Assembly: GCF_019468465.1 (NCBI RefSeq)
Contig: NZ_CP080519.1
Location: forward strand, 1,999,001-2,063,000
Origin: Amycolatopsis sp. DSM 110486
GTDB lineage: Bacteria > Actinomycetota > Actinomycetes > Mycobacteriales > Pseudonocardiaceae
Direction: 5' to 3'
Length of the DNA: 64,000 nt
The position numbers and the translations under genes were made by a program. Positions within the stretch are counted from its first letter, which is position 1. The number at the start of each line of letters is the position of its first letter. Under the pieces are notes generated by a model. It saw nothing but the letters and a program-made list of their open reading frames with translations, was not told where the DNA came from and ran no database searches. Shown in pieces: positions 50,385 to 59,476 of this stretch.

Positions 50385-51953
50385 ATGTATCACGTGGTCT
50401 CGGTGCGCAGCGTGGTCGACCGGGTGGGGCCGACGTTGCTCCACGCGCTCCAGCTGCCCGACGACTGCCCGGCGGCGGGCGACGTGGTGATCGCCGAGCC
50501 CGGCGTGCCCACGGGCATCGCGGCGGGCGACCTCGTGCTGGGCGTCGCCACGGTGGATCCGGCCGACGCGGCCGAACTGCTGCGCGTGAGCGCCGCGCAG
50601 GGCGCCGCCGCGGTCCTGCTGAAACCACCGCTGGCGGCCAAACCCACCGTGCGCCGCGCGGCGAAATCCGCCGGAATCGCGCTCATCCAGGTCCACTCGG
50701 CGACGTCGTGGGCCCAGCTCGTGTGGCTGCTGCGCACGGTCCTCGACGCGCTCGGCGACGAATCGGAGTCTCTCGAAGACGGCGGCGACCCCGGCTCAGG
50801 CGATCTGTTCCGGCTCGCCGATGCGGTGGCGTCCGTGGTCGACGCGCCCGTGACCATCGAGGACACGAACTCGCGCGTGCTCGCCTACTCCGCGCGCCAG
50901 GACCTCACCGACCCCGCGCGCGTCGCCACGATCATGGGCCGCCGGATCCCCGACGACGTGCTCGCGCGGTTCCGTTCGCGCGGCGTGTTCCGCGAGCTCT
51001 CGCGCGGGCGGCAGACGATCTTCGTGCCCGCCCAGCGCGACGGCACGCTGCCTCGGCTGATCGTGCCCATCCGGATGGGCGGCGAGCTGCTGGGGTCGAT
51101 GTGGGCCGTCGTCGCGGGGCCGGTTTCCGAAGAACGCGCGGCCGCCTTCGCCGACGCGGCACCGGTGGTCGCGCTGCACCTGCTTCGGCGCCGCGCGCAC
51201 ACGGACGCGCAGCGCCGCGCGTCGGCCGAACTGCTGCGGGCCGTCCTCGAAGGCCACCCCGGCCAGCGGCGCGTGGTGGCCGAGCTGGACCTGTCCGACG
51301 AGCCCCACCGCGTCGTCGCGATCGAAGTGACCGGCGGCGACGGCCGCGACGCCGAGGGCCTGCGCCTGGCGCTGCTCGAACGCATCTCCCAAGGCATCGG
51401 CCGCCGCCCCGTCGCCACGGAACTCGGCGGCCTGCTCTACGCGGTCGTCCCCGACGGCGGCGCCTGGGCCGAACTGCGCGACGCACTGGCCGCTCAACCC
51501 GCCTCCCGCCGCGGCGGTGTCCCCCGCGCCGCCGCCGGCGCCCCCGTGGCCGTCTCCGCGCTGGCTACTTCTCGCACGCAGGCCGACGAAGCACTGGGCC
51601 TGCTGCGCGCCGGCTTGGTCGAGGGACGCGTCGTCGCGTACGAGGACGCCTGGACTTCGCTGGTGCTGCACCGCGCCGCCACGGGCTCGGCCACCGCGCG
51701 CGTCGCGGACCTCGGCCCGCTCGGCCTGCTGCGTGCCCACGACGAAACCACGAAAGCCGGCTACGTCGACACGCTCTACGAATGGCTCCGCCACCCCGGC
51801 GACCCCCGCGCGGCCGCCGCGGAGCTGCGCATCCACCCGAACACGTTGCGGTACCGCATGAAACGCCTGCTGGACCTCGTGCCGCTCGATCTGGATGATC
51901 CTGATGTGCGGTTGGCGTTGCTTACGCAGTTGGTGGCGTTGCGGTGGAGTTGA
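50385..51953 (+). CDS. PucR-family transcriptional regulator
   Basis: A 522-residue regulator of the PucR/CdaR type. The N-terminal PucR sensor (VVDRVGPTLLHALQLPDDC) is followed by GAF-like VTIEDTNSRVLAYSARQD and a GGDEF-related middle region, and the C-terminal HTH_30 reads YVDTLYEWLRHPGDPRAAAA and RIHPNTLRYRMKRLLDL, its usual recognition segment. PucR proteins regulate purine, GABA, amino-acid or alanine-dehydrogenase genes. ATG 50385 is the start. The alanine dehydrogenase gene at 53952 lies 2 kb downstream; AdeR, a known ald activator in Bacillus, is of the same family, so a link is possible. Its 3' end is duplicated at 52345-52415. Confidence 0.9.
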   Translation: MYHVVSVRSVVDRVGPTLLHALQLPDDCPAAGDVVIAEPGVPTGIAAGDLVLGVATVDPADAAELLRVSAAQGAAAVLLKPPLAAKPTVRRAAKSAGIALIQVHSATSWAQLVWLLRTVLDALGDESESLEDGGDPGSGDLFRLADAVASVVDAPVTIEDTNSRVLAYSARQDLTDPARVATIMGRRIPDDVLARFRSRGVFRELSRGRQTIFVPAQRDGTLPRLIVPIRMGGELLGSMWAVVAGPVSEERAAAFADAAPVVALHLLRRRAHTDAQRRASAELLRAVLEGHPGQRRVVAELDLSDEPHRVVAIEVTGGDGRDAEGLRLALLERISQGIGRRPVATELGGLLYAVVPDGGAWAELRDALAAQPASRRGGVPRAAAGAPVAVSALATSRTQADEALGLLRAGLVEGRVVAYEDAWTSLVLHRAATGSATARVADLGPLGLLRAHDETTKAGYVDTLYEWLRHPGDPRAAAAELRIHPNTLRYRMKRLLDLVPLDLDDPDVRLALLTQLVALRWS

Positions 51954-52145
51954 CTTTCGAGAGGTCTTTCCTGCGAAGGGTTTCCGGCGTCAGTCGGATT
52001 CAGACGGTGCCGCGTTTGGTCTCGTTCAGGTAGGAATCGCGGGGCCGACCGCTGCTCGTCAGGCCCTGGGTACCGCACCAGTTTCCGCTGCCCGCGCGGT
52101 ACGTCGAACGCCAAGACCTCCGCGGGACCGTTCGGGACAACCAAT
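51889..52145 (+). repeat. Duplicated segment, left copy: PucR 3' end plus decayed oxidoreductase 3' end
   Basis: The left copy starts in the last codons of PucR (DDPDVRLALLTQLVALRWS) and continues with a frame-broken version of the 3' end of the minus-strand FMN-binding gene (for example AAGGGTTTCCGGCGTCAGTC and GGTACCGCACCAG). It is similar, by eye about 80 percent, to the right copy at 52345-52620. Confidence 0.8.
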
Positions 52146-52344
52146 TGGCGGGTTTGGTTGTCTGGTTGTCCACAGGGAAGTCGTCTTCGGCGGAGTTGTC
52201 CACAGATTGCGCTGCAGCCGTTTTTCGAGGCCTGGTGGCGATAGGATGGAACAGGGACGTCCCCCCCCCCGGTGGAGGGTGGGGGCCTGTCTGGTGGGGC
52301 CGGGGTCTGGCGCAATGCGCTGAACCAGGCCCGACGCGTCTCGC
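52146..52344. other. Spacer between the duplicated copies, with DnaA-box-like and C-rich motifs
   Basis: It carries GGTTGTCCACAG and AGTTGTCCACAG, a TTTTTCGAGG tract, ATAGGATGGAACAGG, and a run of ten Cs at 52261-52270 followed by GGTGGAGGGTGGG. Order and spacing resemble the element at 46449-46530. No protein is encoded. TTGTCCACA matches a DnaA-box core, but two copies in one such place do not make an origin. Confidence 0.5.
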
Positions 52345-52620
52345 ATCGAACGCTACGACCCCGATGTGCGGCTGGCTTTGCTTATACAGCTGGCGGCTCT
52401 GCAGCGGCGTTGACTTCGTAGGAAAGGTCTTTCGCACGAAGGGTTTCCGGCGTCAGACGAACCCAGACCGTGCCGCGCTCGGCCTCGTTCAGGTAGGCCC
52501 GGAATCGCGGATCCCACCGCTGCTCGTCAGGCCCTAGGTACCGCACCAGCTTCCGCCGCCCGCGAGGCACGTCGAAAGCCACGACCGCCGCGGGACCGCT
52601 CGCGACGACCTGGCGCACCA
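52345..52620 (-). repeat. Duplicated segment, right copy: relic of PucR 3' end plus intact oxidoreductase 3' end
   Basis: Plus-strand reading gives YDPDVRLALLIQLAALQRR, an extra and detached copy of the PucR C-terminus, followed by the genuine 3' end of the minus-strand FMN-binding gene at 52382. So the original convergent PucR/oxidoreductase junction exists twice in direct orientation, separated by about 200 bp. Confidence 0.8.
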
Positions 52621-52828
52621 GGCCGGTCGCGAGGTCGCAAACGTCGACCGTCAGGGCGAGCCGTGGCGAAGCGCGGACGTGGGCGGGCAGGTGGGACCAC
52701 TGGCCGCTGAGGATCCAGAACGTGTGGTCCTCCCAGAGGTACCAGGTCGGGCGCACGGTGGGACCGTCAGTGGCGACGCGTGCGGTGAGCGGCTGCGCGA
52801 GGTACTCGTCGACGTCGAAGGGCGTCAT
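52382..52828 (-). CDS. Pyridoxamine 5'-phosphate oxidase-fold protein (FMN or F420 type)
   Basis: A 148-residue split-barrel flavin-binding-type protein. MTPFDVDEYLAQPLTARVAT opens the first strand, then VRPTWYLWEDHTFWILSGQW (cofactor/substrate strand pair), RLALTVDVCDL, and a VRLTPETLRAKDLS tail. Such proteins reduce or oxidise small molecules with FMN or F420; specificity is not readable. ATG 52828 overlaps the next gene's stop (ATGA), so it is coupled downstream of the quinone oxidoreductase. Its 3' end is the segment duplicated at 51954-52145. Confidence 0.85.
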   Translation of the reverse strand: MTPFDVDEYLAQPLTARVATDGPTVRPTWYLWEDHTFWILSGQWSHLPAHVRASPRLALTVDVCDLATGLVRQVVASGPAAVVAFDVPRGRRKLVRYLGPDEQRWDPRFRAYLNEAERGTVWVRLTPETLRAKDLSYEVNAAAEPPAV

Positions 52829-53766
52829 GCGACCAGCAGCGTCTTGCCAAAAGTGCCGCGCGCTTCCATCGCCGCGTGCGCGTCGGCGGCCGCTGCGAGC
52901 GGAAACCGTTGCCCGATCACAGGAGTGAGGTGGCCGGACGAAGCCGCGTCGAGGGCGGACACCGTGAAGGCACGCAGCGCGGCCGCGTCGCCGAGGGAGC
53001 GGATCACCGTGACGCCGCGAACGCGAGCGTCCTCTTCGGACACTTCTGCCCACGCGCCGCTCGCGAGTCCGTACACCGCCATGCGGCCGCCGGGACGCAG
53101 CAGGGAAAACGCCGTCGTGCCGATGGAGCCGCCCACCCCGTCGAAGACCACGTCGAGCGGTCCGACCACCGAAGCCCAGTCGGCAGCCGTGTAGTCCACC
53201 GCCACGTCCGCGCCGAGTTCCCTGGCGCGCGCGAGTTTTTCAGCGCTGCCGGCCGCCGCGACGACGATGGCGCCGGCCGCCTTCGCGAGCTGCACCAGCA
53301 GGCTGCCGACGCCACCGGCGGCAGCCTCGACGAGCACGCGGTCGCCCGGCGCCACTGCCGCGGTGTGGACGAGCCCGGTGGCCGTCCGGCCGTCGGCGAG
53401 CAACGCGACCGCGGCGTCGAGCGAAAGTGCGTCGGGCACCGGGAAGACCAGGGCCGCGTCGACCACCGCGCGCTGGGCGTAGCCGCCGCTGCCGCCGGTC
53501 GACGTCACCACCCGCCGGCCCACGAGCGCCAGGTCAACGCCGTCGCCGACCTTGCTGATCACGCCGCCGACGCCGTTGCCGGGGATCATCGGCAGCTCCG
53601 CCGCGGAAGGGCCGAAGCCTGACGCCCGGAACTGCGTCTCCACGAACGTCACGTTCACGAACGCCACCTCGACCAGCACCTGACCCGGCCCCGGGACCGG
53701 GTCGGGCGCCTCCCCCGCCACCAGCACCTCGGGTCCGCCGAACTCCCTCAACCACACCGCACGCAT
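52825..53766 (-). CDS. Quinone oxidoreductase-like MDR protein
   Basis: A 313-residue NADPH-dependent medium-chain reductase of the zeta-crystallin type, without the structural zinc loop. The nucleotide motif AAAGGVGSLLVQLAKAAGA and MRAVWLREFGGPEVL at the N-terminus are typical. It should reduce quinones or enone-type substrates. ATG 53766 has GGAGGAGGG seven bases upstream. It forms a coupled pair with the FMN-type protein downstream, with a 4-bp overlap. It is divergent from alanine dehydrogenase, with a 185-bp intergenic space. Confidence 0.9.
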   Translation of the reverse strand: MRAVWLREFGGPEVLVAGEAPDPVPGPGQVLVEVAFVNVTFVETQFRASGFGPSAAELPMIPGNGVGGVISKVGDGVDLALVGRRVVTSTGGSGGYAQRAVVDAALVFPVPDALSLDAAVALLADGRTATGLVHTAAVAPGDRVLVEAAAGGVGSLLVQLAKAAGAIVVAAAGSAEKLARARELGADVAVDYTAADWASVVGPLDVVFDGVGGSIGTTAFSLLRPGGRMAVYGLASGAWAEVSEEDARVRGVTVIRSLGDAAALRAFTVSALDAASSGHLTPVIGQRFPLAAAADAHAAMEARGTFGKTLLVA

Positions 53767-53951
53767 GCACGCCCTCCTCCATGACCAGGTGCGACAGCCA
53801 ACAACCTCGAGCGCGGTCGAGGTCAAGCTATTTGTGCCCGTGGAACCATGAAATGGCGAAAGAACTGTTCTGCGCGCATGATGACACCGCCGTCCGGGTG
53901 CATCACCGTGAGTGGCAGCACCTCGAACCAATCCGCCGCCAGGAGGCCGCC

Positions 53952-55067
53952 GTGCGTATCGCCGTTCCCCGTGAGATCAAGAAGCACGAGTACCGGGTCG
54001 CCCTGACCCCGGCCGGCGTGCACGAGCTGGTGGGGCGTGGTCACGACGTGTTCGTCGAGACCGGCGCCGGGGTGGGTTCGTCGATCAGCGACGAGGAGTA
54101 CGTGGCCGCCGGCGCGAAGGTGCTCGCCACCGCCGACGAGACGTGGGCCGAGGGCGAAGTGGTGCTCAAGGTGAAGGAGCCCATCGCCGCGGAATACCCG
54201 CGGCTGCGCAAGGACCTGGTGCTGTTCACCTACCTCCACATCGCGGCCGACCGGCCCCTGACCGACGCCCTGCTGGCGGCGGGCACCACTGCGATCGCGT
54301 ACGAGACGGTGCAGACGGCCACTGGCGCCCTGCCCCTGCTCGCACCGATGTCCGAGGTCGCCGGCCGGCTGGCGCCGCAGGTGGGCGCGTACTCCCTGAT
54401 GAAGCCGAGCGGCGGCCGCGGCGTGCTGCCCGGCGGCATCCCCGGCGTGCACCCGGCGCGGGTCGTAGTGATCGGCGGCGGAGTCGCGGGCATCAACGCC
54501 GCCCGCGTGGCACTGGGCCTGGGCTCGGACGTCGAGATCCTGGACACGAACGTCGACCGCCTGCGCCAGATCGACAACGACTTCGGCGGCCGCATCCGCA
54601 CGGTCACCTCCAACCGCCTGTCGGTCGGGGAGTCCGTGCTGGAGGCCGACCTCGTGATCGGCGCCGTGCTCGTGCCGGGTGCGAAGGCCCCGAAGCTGGT
54701 CTCCAACGACCTCGTCTCGCGCATGAAGCCGGGCTCGGTGCTGGTCGACATCGCCATCGACCAGGGCGGCTGCTTCGCCGACTCGCGCCCGACCACGCAC
54801 GACGACCCGACCTACCGCGTCCACGAGTCGGTGTTCTACTGCGTCGCCAACATGCCGGGCGCGGTCCCGCGGACCTCGACCTACGGTCTCACCAACGTGA
54901 CGCTGCCCTACGCCGTGCAGCTCGCCGAGCGCGGCTGGCACGCGGCCCTGAACGCCGACGCGTCGCTCGCCAAGGGCCTCAACACCCACGACGGCGCCCT
55001 CACCAACGAGCCCGTCGCCACCGCGCACGGCCTGCCGCACACGCCCCTGGCGACCGCCCTGGCGTGA
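53952..55067 (+). CDS. ald: Alanine dehydrogenase
   Basis: A 371-residue NAD-dependent enzyme that interconverts L-alanine and pyruvate plus ammonia. It starts [20 protein letters not shown], with substrate residues Arg15 in the EYRVALTP segment and Lys75 (LKVKEP) and His96 (FTYLHIA). The Rossmann segment [20 protein letters not shown] is followed by [16 protein letters not shown] 53952 is the start, with AGGAGG five bases upstream. Alone in its unit and followed by a good terminator. Regulation may come from the PucR protein at 50385 or an Lrp-type factor; no site was fixed. Confidence 0.95.
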   Translation: MRIAVPREIKKHEYRVALTPAGVHELVGRGHDVFVETGAGVGSSISDEEYVAAGAKVLATADETWAEGEVVLKVKEPIAAEYPRLRKDLVLFTYLHIAADRPLTDALLAAGTTAIAYETVQTATGALPLLAPMSEVAGRLAPQVGAYSLMKPSGGRGVLPGGIPGVHPARVVVIGGGVAGINAARVALGLGSDVEILDTNVDRLRQIDNDFGGRIRTVTSNRLSVGESVLEADLVIGAVLVPGAKAPKLVSNDLVSRMKPGSVLVDIAIDQGGCFADSRPTTHDDPTYRVHESVFYCVANMPGAVPRTSTYGLTNVTLPYAVQLAERGWHAALNADASLAKGLNTHDGALTNEPVATAHGLPHTPLATALA

Positions 55068-55090
55068 CCTTTCCGAACCACCTGGCGCCT

Positions 55091-55124
55091 CGAGGGGCCT
55101 CCGCGAACCAGCGGGGGCCCCTCG
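55091..55124 (+). terminator. Terminator of ald
   Basis: CGAGGGGCCTCCGC (55091-55104) pairs with GCGGGGGCCCCTCG (55111-55124), 14 bp with one G-U, 6-base loop, followed by TGTTTCTTTC. Confidence 0.9.
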
Positions 55125-55648
55125 TGTTTCTTTCGGGCACCGCGCGGCGACCGAAGAGGAGCCCCTGGCCGGAGCGACGTTCGTCACGCTGCGCGTCCCG
55201 TTCAGCGGTACCCATTCGGCGATCGAAGTGCCCGTGACGAGGGGTTTCATGATCCTGAACGTGCTTCTTCACCGGTTGCGGGCTCACTCTGTGAAGAAGT
55301 AATCGATGTTCGTTGAAGACCCCGAGGAGCGAACTCGCCACTTATTACCTAAGCTGGTACTCGGCGGCCCGCTCCCAGTGACCCCCAGGCTGGTTGAGCG
55401 GGTCGCCCCTTCTTCCCCTTCCTGTTCGCACTTCGTGCTCCCCTGGACGGCGCGATGTATTGCCCGGGGGCCGAGCCCCCGGAGCCCCGCGGTGCGATCG
55501 GTGACCGACCCAGTGTGGTTGAGGTGGGCCGCGATGTGTTGCGGCACAAGCGCTTTTCTTTGCCGACCCGCGGTCGTGCGGCGGCGGCTGAAGGGGTGAA
55601 GGGACCCGTCACCCCTTCAAAGCGGAATAAAAAGTCGGTCCCCGTGCC
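55125..55648. other. Long non-coding stretch with hairpin elements
   Basis: No gene is supported in about 520 bp. CCGGGGGC-cga-GCCCCCGG at 55464-55482 forms an 8-bp stem with a 3-base loop, in the style of REP-like GC hairpins. TGAAGGGGTGA (55589-55599) pairs with TCACCCCTTCA (55609-55619). The GGGACC core of that loop recurs at 5788-5806. Several short frames exist on both strands but have poor codon statistics and no RBS. Confidence 0.45.
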
Positions 55649-55654
55649 TAGATT
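55649..55654 (+). promoter_or_regulatory. -10 element and leaderless start of the ABC exporter
   Basis: TAGATT at 55649-55654 matches the actinobacterial -10 consensus TANNNT and lies only six bases before the GTG at 55661. Transcription would therefore begin at or just before the start codon, giving a leaderless mRNA. No RBS is present. A matching -35 was not found. Confidence 0.5.
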
Positions 55655-55660
55655 GAGAAC

Positions 55661-58600
55661 GTGACCACCACTGCGACGCGTGCGCGTCAAGACCGCCCGG
55701 CTGCTGAGACGCCGGCTCCTCCCGTCGGCTGGGTCCGACGGCTCTCGGCCGCGTGCTGGGAGCACCGGGGCGTCGTCGTGCTCGCGATGGCCGCGGCGAT
55801 CCTGTCCGTGGGCGTGCAGGCGGCGAGCCCGCTGCTCGTGCGCGCAGCTGTCGACGACGCGGTGGCCGGGCACACCGCGGGCCTCGGCGGCATCGCGGCC
55901 GCGCTGGTCACGCTGCAGGTGGTGGCGTTCGGCTCAGCGTTCCTGCGCCGCTACGTCGGCGGCCGGCTCGCGCTCGACGTGCAACACGACCTGCGCAACC
56001 GCGTGTTCGGCTCCGTCTCGCGGCTCGACGGCGGCAAGCAGGACGCGCTGCGCACCGGCCAGGTGGTCTCGCGGGCGATCTCCGACCTGCAGCTCGTGAC
56101 CGGGCTGCTGATGCAGGTGCCGCTGTCGGCGGGGTCGGTGATCTTCGCCCTGCTCGCGCTGGGGGCGATGCTGTGGATGTCGCCGCTGCTCACGCTGATC
56201 GCGCTGGTGGTGGCGCCGGCCGTCGGCATCATCGTCACGTTGAGCCGCAAACGGCTCTTCCCGGCCACGTGGTCGGCGCAGCAGCGCGCGGCCGACGTGG
56301 CGCAGCAGGTGGAGGAGACCGTCACCGGCGTGCGCGTGGTGAAGGGCTTCGGCCAGGAGTCGCGTGAGGTCTCGCGGCTGGAACGCACGGCGCGGCGGTT
56401 GTTCGCCGAGCGGCTGCGCGCGGCCAGGCTGTCCGCGGTGCCCACGGCCACGACCACCGCGCTGCCGGCCGCCGGTCAGGTCGCGGTGCTCGCGATCGGC
56501 GGCGTCCTGGCGTTGAACGGCCAGATCAGCCTCGGCACTTTCCTCGCGTTCGCCACCTACCTCGCCACGCTGATCGGGCCCGCACGGATGCTGTCCGGCC
56601 TGGTGGTGCAGGCGCAGCTCACGCGCGCGGGCGCCGAGCGCGTGTACGAGCTCATCGACGCACAGCCCGACGTGGTGGACCGCCCCGACGCGCGGCCGCT
56701 GCCCGAGGGCCCGCTCGGCGTCGAGCTGGAAGACGTGAAGTTCGGCTACACCCGCAGCGAGCCGGTGCTCGACGGCCTCACGCTCACCGCTCGGCCCGGC
56801 GAGACGCTCGCGCTCGTCGGCACGGCGGGATCGGGCAAGTCGACGATCTCGCTCCTGCTGCCGCGGTTCTACGACGCGCACGCCGGCGTGGTCCGCATCG
56901 GCGGCCTCGACGTGCGCGATGTTCCGCTCAAACAGCTGCGGCAGGCGATCGGCGTGGTGTTCGAGGAGGCGTTCCTGTTCTCCTCGTCGGTGCGCGATAA
57001 CATCGCCTACGGGCGGCCCGACGCGAGCGATGAAGAGGTGTACGCGGCGGCGCGCGCGGCCGAGGCCGACGAGTTCATCCGCGCCCTGCCCCACGGCTAC
57101 GACACGGAGGTCGGCGAGCGCGGCCTCACGCTCTCGGGCGGGCAGCGCCAGCGCCTGGGCCTCGCGCGGGCGCTGATGACCGACCCACGCGTGCTGATCC
57201 TGGACGACGCGACGTCGGCGATCGACACCGTCACCGAGGCCGCGATCCACGACACGCTGCGCTCGGTCACGGCCTCGCGCACCACCTTGCTCATCGCGCA
57301 CCGCCGTTCCACGCTGCAGCTCGCCGACCGGATCGCCGTGCTCGACCAGGGCAAGGTCGTCGACGTCGGCACGGAGGAGGAGCTGCAGGCGCGCTGCCCG
57401 CTGTTCCGCGAACTCGTGGCGGGCCCAGGCGACGACGTCGAGAAGCCGCACCGCTGCGAGGGCCTCGAGCCCGACGCCAGCGGCGTCACGCCGGTGTTGT
57501 GGCCACGCGACGACCGCGACGAGGTCGACGCGCTCGCCGAAGCCGCCGCCGCACGCGGGGGCACACCGGGCGGTGGAACCGGTTTCGTCGGGGGCGGCGG
57601 TGCGGGAGCCGACGTACCGCCGACGCCGGAGCTGCTGGAGGGCGTGCGCAAGCTGCCGCCCGCCGACGACCGGCCACGACTGTCCGATGTGGACATCACA
57701 GCCGCCGACCCGGGGTTCCGGCTTTCGCGGCTGCTGCGGCCCGTGCGGTGGCCGCTGGTCGCGGTGATCGCGCTGGTGGCGGCCGACGCGCTGGCGTCGC
57801 TGGCGCTGCCCGCGCTGTACCAGCGAGGGGTGGACCACGGCGTGCAGCCGGGTGTCGTCAGCGTGATCTGGCTGATGGCGGGCATCGGCGCGCTCGTGGT
57901 CGCGGCCGACTGGTTCGTGGTGCGCGGTCAGACGCGGCTCACCGCGCGCGTCGGCGAGACGGTGCTGTACTCGCTGCGCGTGCGCAGCTACGCGCACCTG
58001 CAGCGGCTCGGGCTCGACTACTACGAGCGTGAGCTGTCCGGGAAGATCATGACCCGGATGACCACGGACGTCGACGCGTTGTCCACGTTCCTGCAGACCG
58101 GCCTCGCCACCGCCGTGGTGAGCGTGCTGACGCTGGTGGGCATCACCGTCGCGCTGCTGGTCACCGACGCGTCACTGGCGTTGTACGCGCTTGCCCTGCT
58201 GCCCATTCTGCTGGTGTCGACGGTGATCTTCCGAAGGGTCGCTTCGCGCGCGTATTCCGAAGCGCGCGAGAAGGTCAGCGTGGTCAACGCCGACCTGCAG
58301 GAGAACGTGAGCGGTCTGCGGGTCGCCCAGGCGTACACGCGCGAAGAGCGTTCGGCGGAGGCGTTCGCTTCGCGCAGCGACGCGTACCGGCGCTCGCGGC
58401 TGCGGGCGCAGCGCTACGTCGCCACGTACTTCCCGCTGGTGGCGCTGATGTCGGACCTGGCGACCACCACGGTGCTCGTGGTCGGCGCCAACCGCGTGGC
58501 CGCGGGCACGCTGGAGGCGGGCGTGCTGCTCGGGTTCCTGCTGTACCTGCAACAGTTCTTCTCGCCGATCCAGCAGCTGTCGGCGGTGTTCGACGGCTAC

Positions 58601-59422
58601 CAGCAGGCGGCCGTCGGCCTGGCCCGCATCGGCGACCTGCTGCGCACGCCGACGTCGGTGCCGCCCGCCGCGCACCCGATCGCGCTGCCGGAGCACCTGA
58701 GCGGCGAGGTGACGTTCAAGGACGTCGACTTCTCCTACACGGGCGCCGAGCAGCCGGCGCTGGAGAAGCTGTCGCTGGACGTGGCGCCAGGCGAGACCGT
58801 GGCGCTGGTCGGCGCGACGGGCGCGGGCAAGTCCACGGCGGTGAAGCTGGTGGCGCGCTACTACGACGCCACGGGCGGCGCGGTGCTGATCGACGGCGTC
58901 GACGTCCGCGAGTACGACCTGGCCGGCCTGCGCGCCCGCATGGGCGTCGTGCCGCAGGAGGCGCACCTGTTCTCCGGCACCGTCGCCGACAACGTCCGCT
59001 ACGGCCGCCCCGGCGCGACCGACGCGGAGGTCGAGGCGGCCGTCCGCTCGGTCGGCGCGCTCGACGGCGTCGCCGCCCTGCCCGCCGGCTTCCTCCAGCC
59101 CGTCGGCGAACGCGGCCGGTCGCTGTCCGCCGGCCAGCGCCAGCTCGTCGCGCTCGCCCGCGCCGAGCTCGTGAACCCCGACGTCCTGCTGCTCGACGAG
59201 GCCACCGCCGCCCTCGACCCCTCCACCGAGGCGGCCGTCCTGCGCGCCACCGAACACCTCGCGCGCCGCCGCACCACCTTCGTCGTCGCGCACCGCCTGG
59301 CCACCGCCGCGAAGGCCGACCGCATCGTCGTCCTCGCCCACGGCCGCATCATCGAACAGGGCACCCACGCCGAACTCCTGGCGGCCGGCGGCCACTACGC
59401 CCGCTTGTGGTCCCTCGGCTGA
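55661..59422 (+). CDS. Fused two-half ABC exporter (TMD-NBD-TMD-NBD) with asymmetric ATP sites
   Basis: A 1253-residue full-size ABC transporter: half 1 (residues 1 to about 620) and half 2 (about 680-1253) each have about six TM helices and a nucleotide-binding domain. NBD1 has Walker A GTAGSGKST near 387, signature LSGGQ near 490 and Walker B ILDDATSAID near 512, where the catalytic Glu is Asp. NBD2 has Walker A GATGAGKST near 1050, signature LSAGQ near 1154 and Walker B LLDEATAALD near 1176 with the Glu. This consensus/degenerate asymmetry is usual for heterodimeric exporters such as TM287/288; here both halves are one chain, linked by a Gly-rich linker (GGTPGGGTGFVGGGGAGADV). A multidrug or lipid exporter is likely. 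GTG 55661. Confidence 0.92.
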   Translation: MTTTATRARQDRPAAETPAPPVGWVRRLSAACWEHRGVVVLAMAAAILSVGVQAASPLLVRAAVDDAVAGHTAGLGGIAAALVTLQVVAFGSAFLRRYVGGRLALDVQHDLRNRVFGSVSRLDGGKQDALRTGQVVSRAISDLQLVTGLLMQVPLSAGSVIFALLALGAMLWMSPLLTLIALVVAPAVGIIVTLSRKRLFPATWSAQQRAADVAQQVEETVTGVRVVKGFGQESREVSRLERTARRLFAERLRAARLSAVPTATTTALPAAGQVAVLAIGGVLALNGQISLGTFLAFATYLATLIGPARMLSGLVVQAQLTRAGAERVYELIDAQPDVVDRPDARPLPEGPLGVELEDVKFGYTRSEPVLDGLTLTARPGETLALVGTAGSGKSTISLLLPRFYDAHAGVVRIGGLDVRDVPLKQLRQAIGVVFEEAFLFSSSVRDNIAYGRPDASDEEVYAAARAAEADEFIRALPHGYDTEVGERGLTLSGGQRQRLGLARALMTDPRVLILDDATSAIDTVTEAAIHDTLRSVTASRTTLLIAHRRSTLQLADRIAVLDQGKVVDVGTEEELQARCPLFRELVAGPGDDVEKPHRCEGLEPDASGVTPVLWPRDDRDEVDALAEAAAARGGTPGGGTGFVGGGGAGADVPPTPELLEGVRKLPPADDRPRLSDVDITAADPGFRLSRLLRPVRWPLVAVIALVAADALASLALPALYQRGVDHGVQPGVVSVIWLMAGIGALVVAADWFVVRGQTRLTARVGETVLYSLRVRSYAHLQRLGLDYYERELSGKIMTRMTTDVDALSTFLQTGLATAVVSVLTLVGITVALLVTDASLALYALALLPILLVSTVIFRRVASRAYSEAREKVSVVNADLQENVSGLRVAQAYTREERSAEAFASRSDAYRRSRLRAQRYVATYFPLVALMSDLATTTVLVVGANRVAAGTLEAGVLLGFLLYLQQFFSPIQQLSAVFDGYQQAAVGLARIGDLLRTPTSVPPAAHPIALPEHLSGEVTFKDVDFSYTGAEQPALEKLSLDVAPGETVALVGATGAGKSTAVKLVARYYDATGGAVLIDGVDVREYDLAGLRARMGVVPQEAHLFSGTVADNVRYGRPGATDAEVEAAVRSVGALDGVAALPAGFLQPVGERGRSLSAGQRQLVALARAELVNPDVLLLDEATAALDPSTEAAVLRATEHLARRRTTFVVAHRLATAAKADRIVVLAHGRIIEQGTHAELLAAGGHYARLWSLG

Positions 59423-59476
59423 CGTCGGCGGAAAAGCCTTCGCCAGGCACCGGCGCACGACACGAGAATCAGGAGG

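Noticed and set aside
52146..52344. Replication origin suggested by two TTGTCCACA boxes
   Set aside because: Only two boxes are present, no dnaA/dnaN genes are near, and the sequence is explained better as a decayed element also present at 46.4 kb.
55306..55599. Short frames on both strands of the 55.1-55.6 kb gap
   Set aside because: They have poor codon bias, overlap hairpin-rich sequence and show no RBS or recognisable domain.
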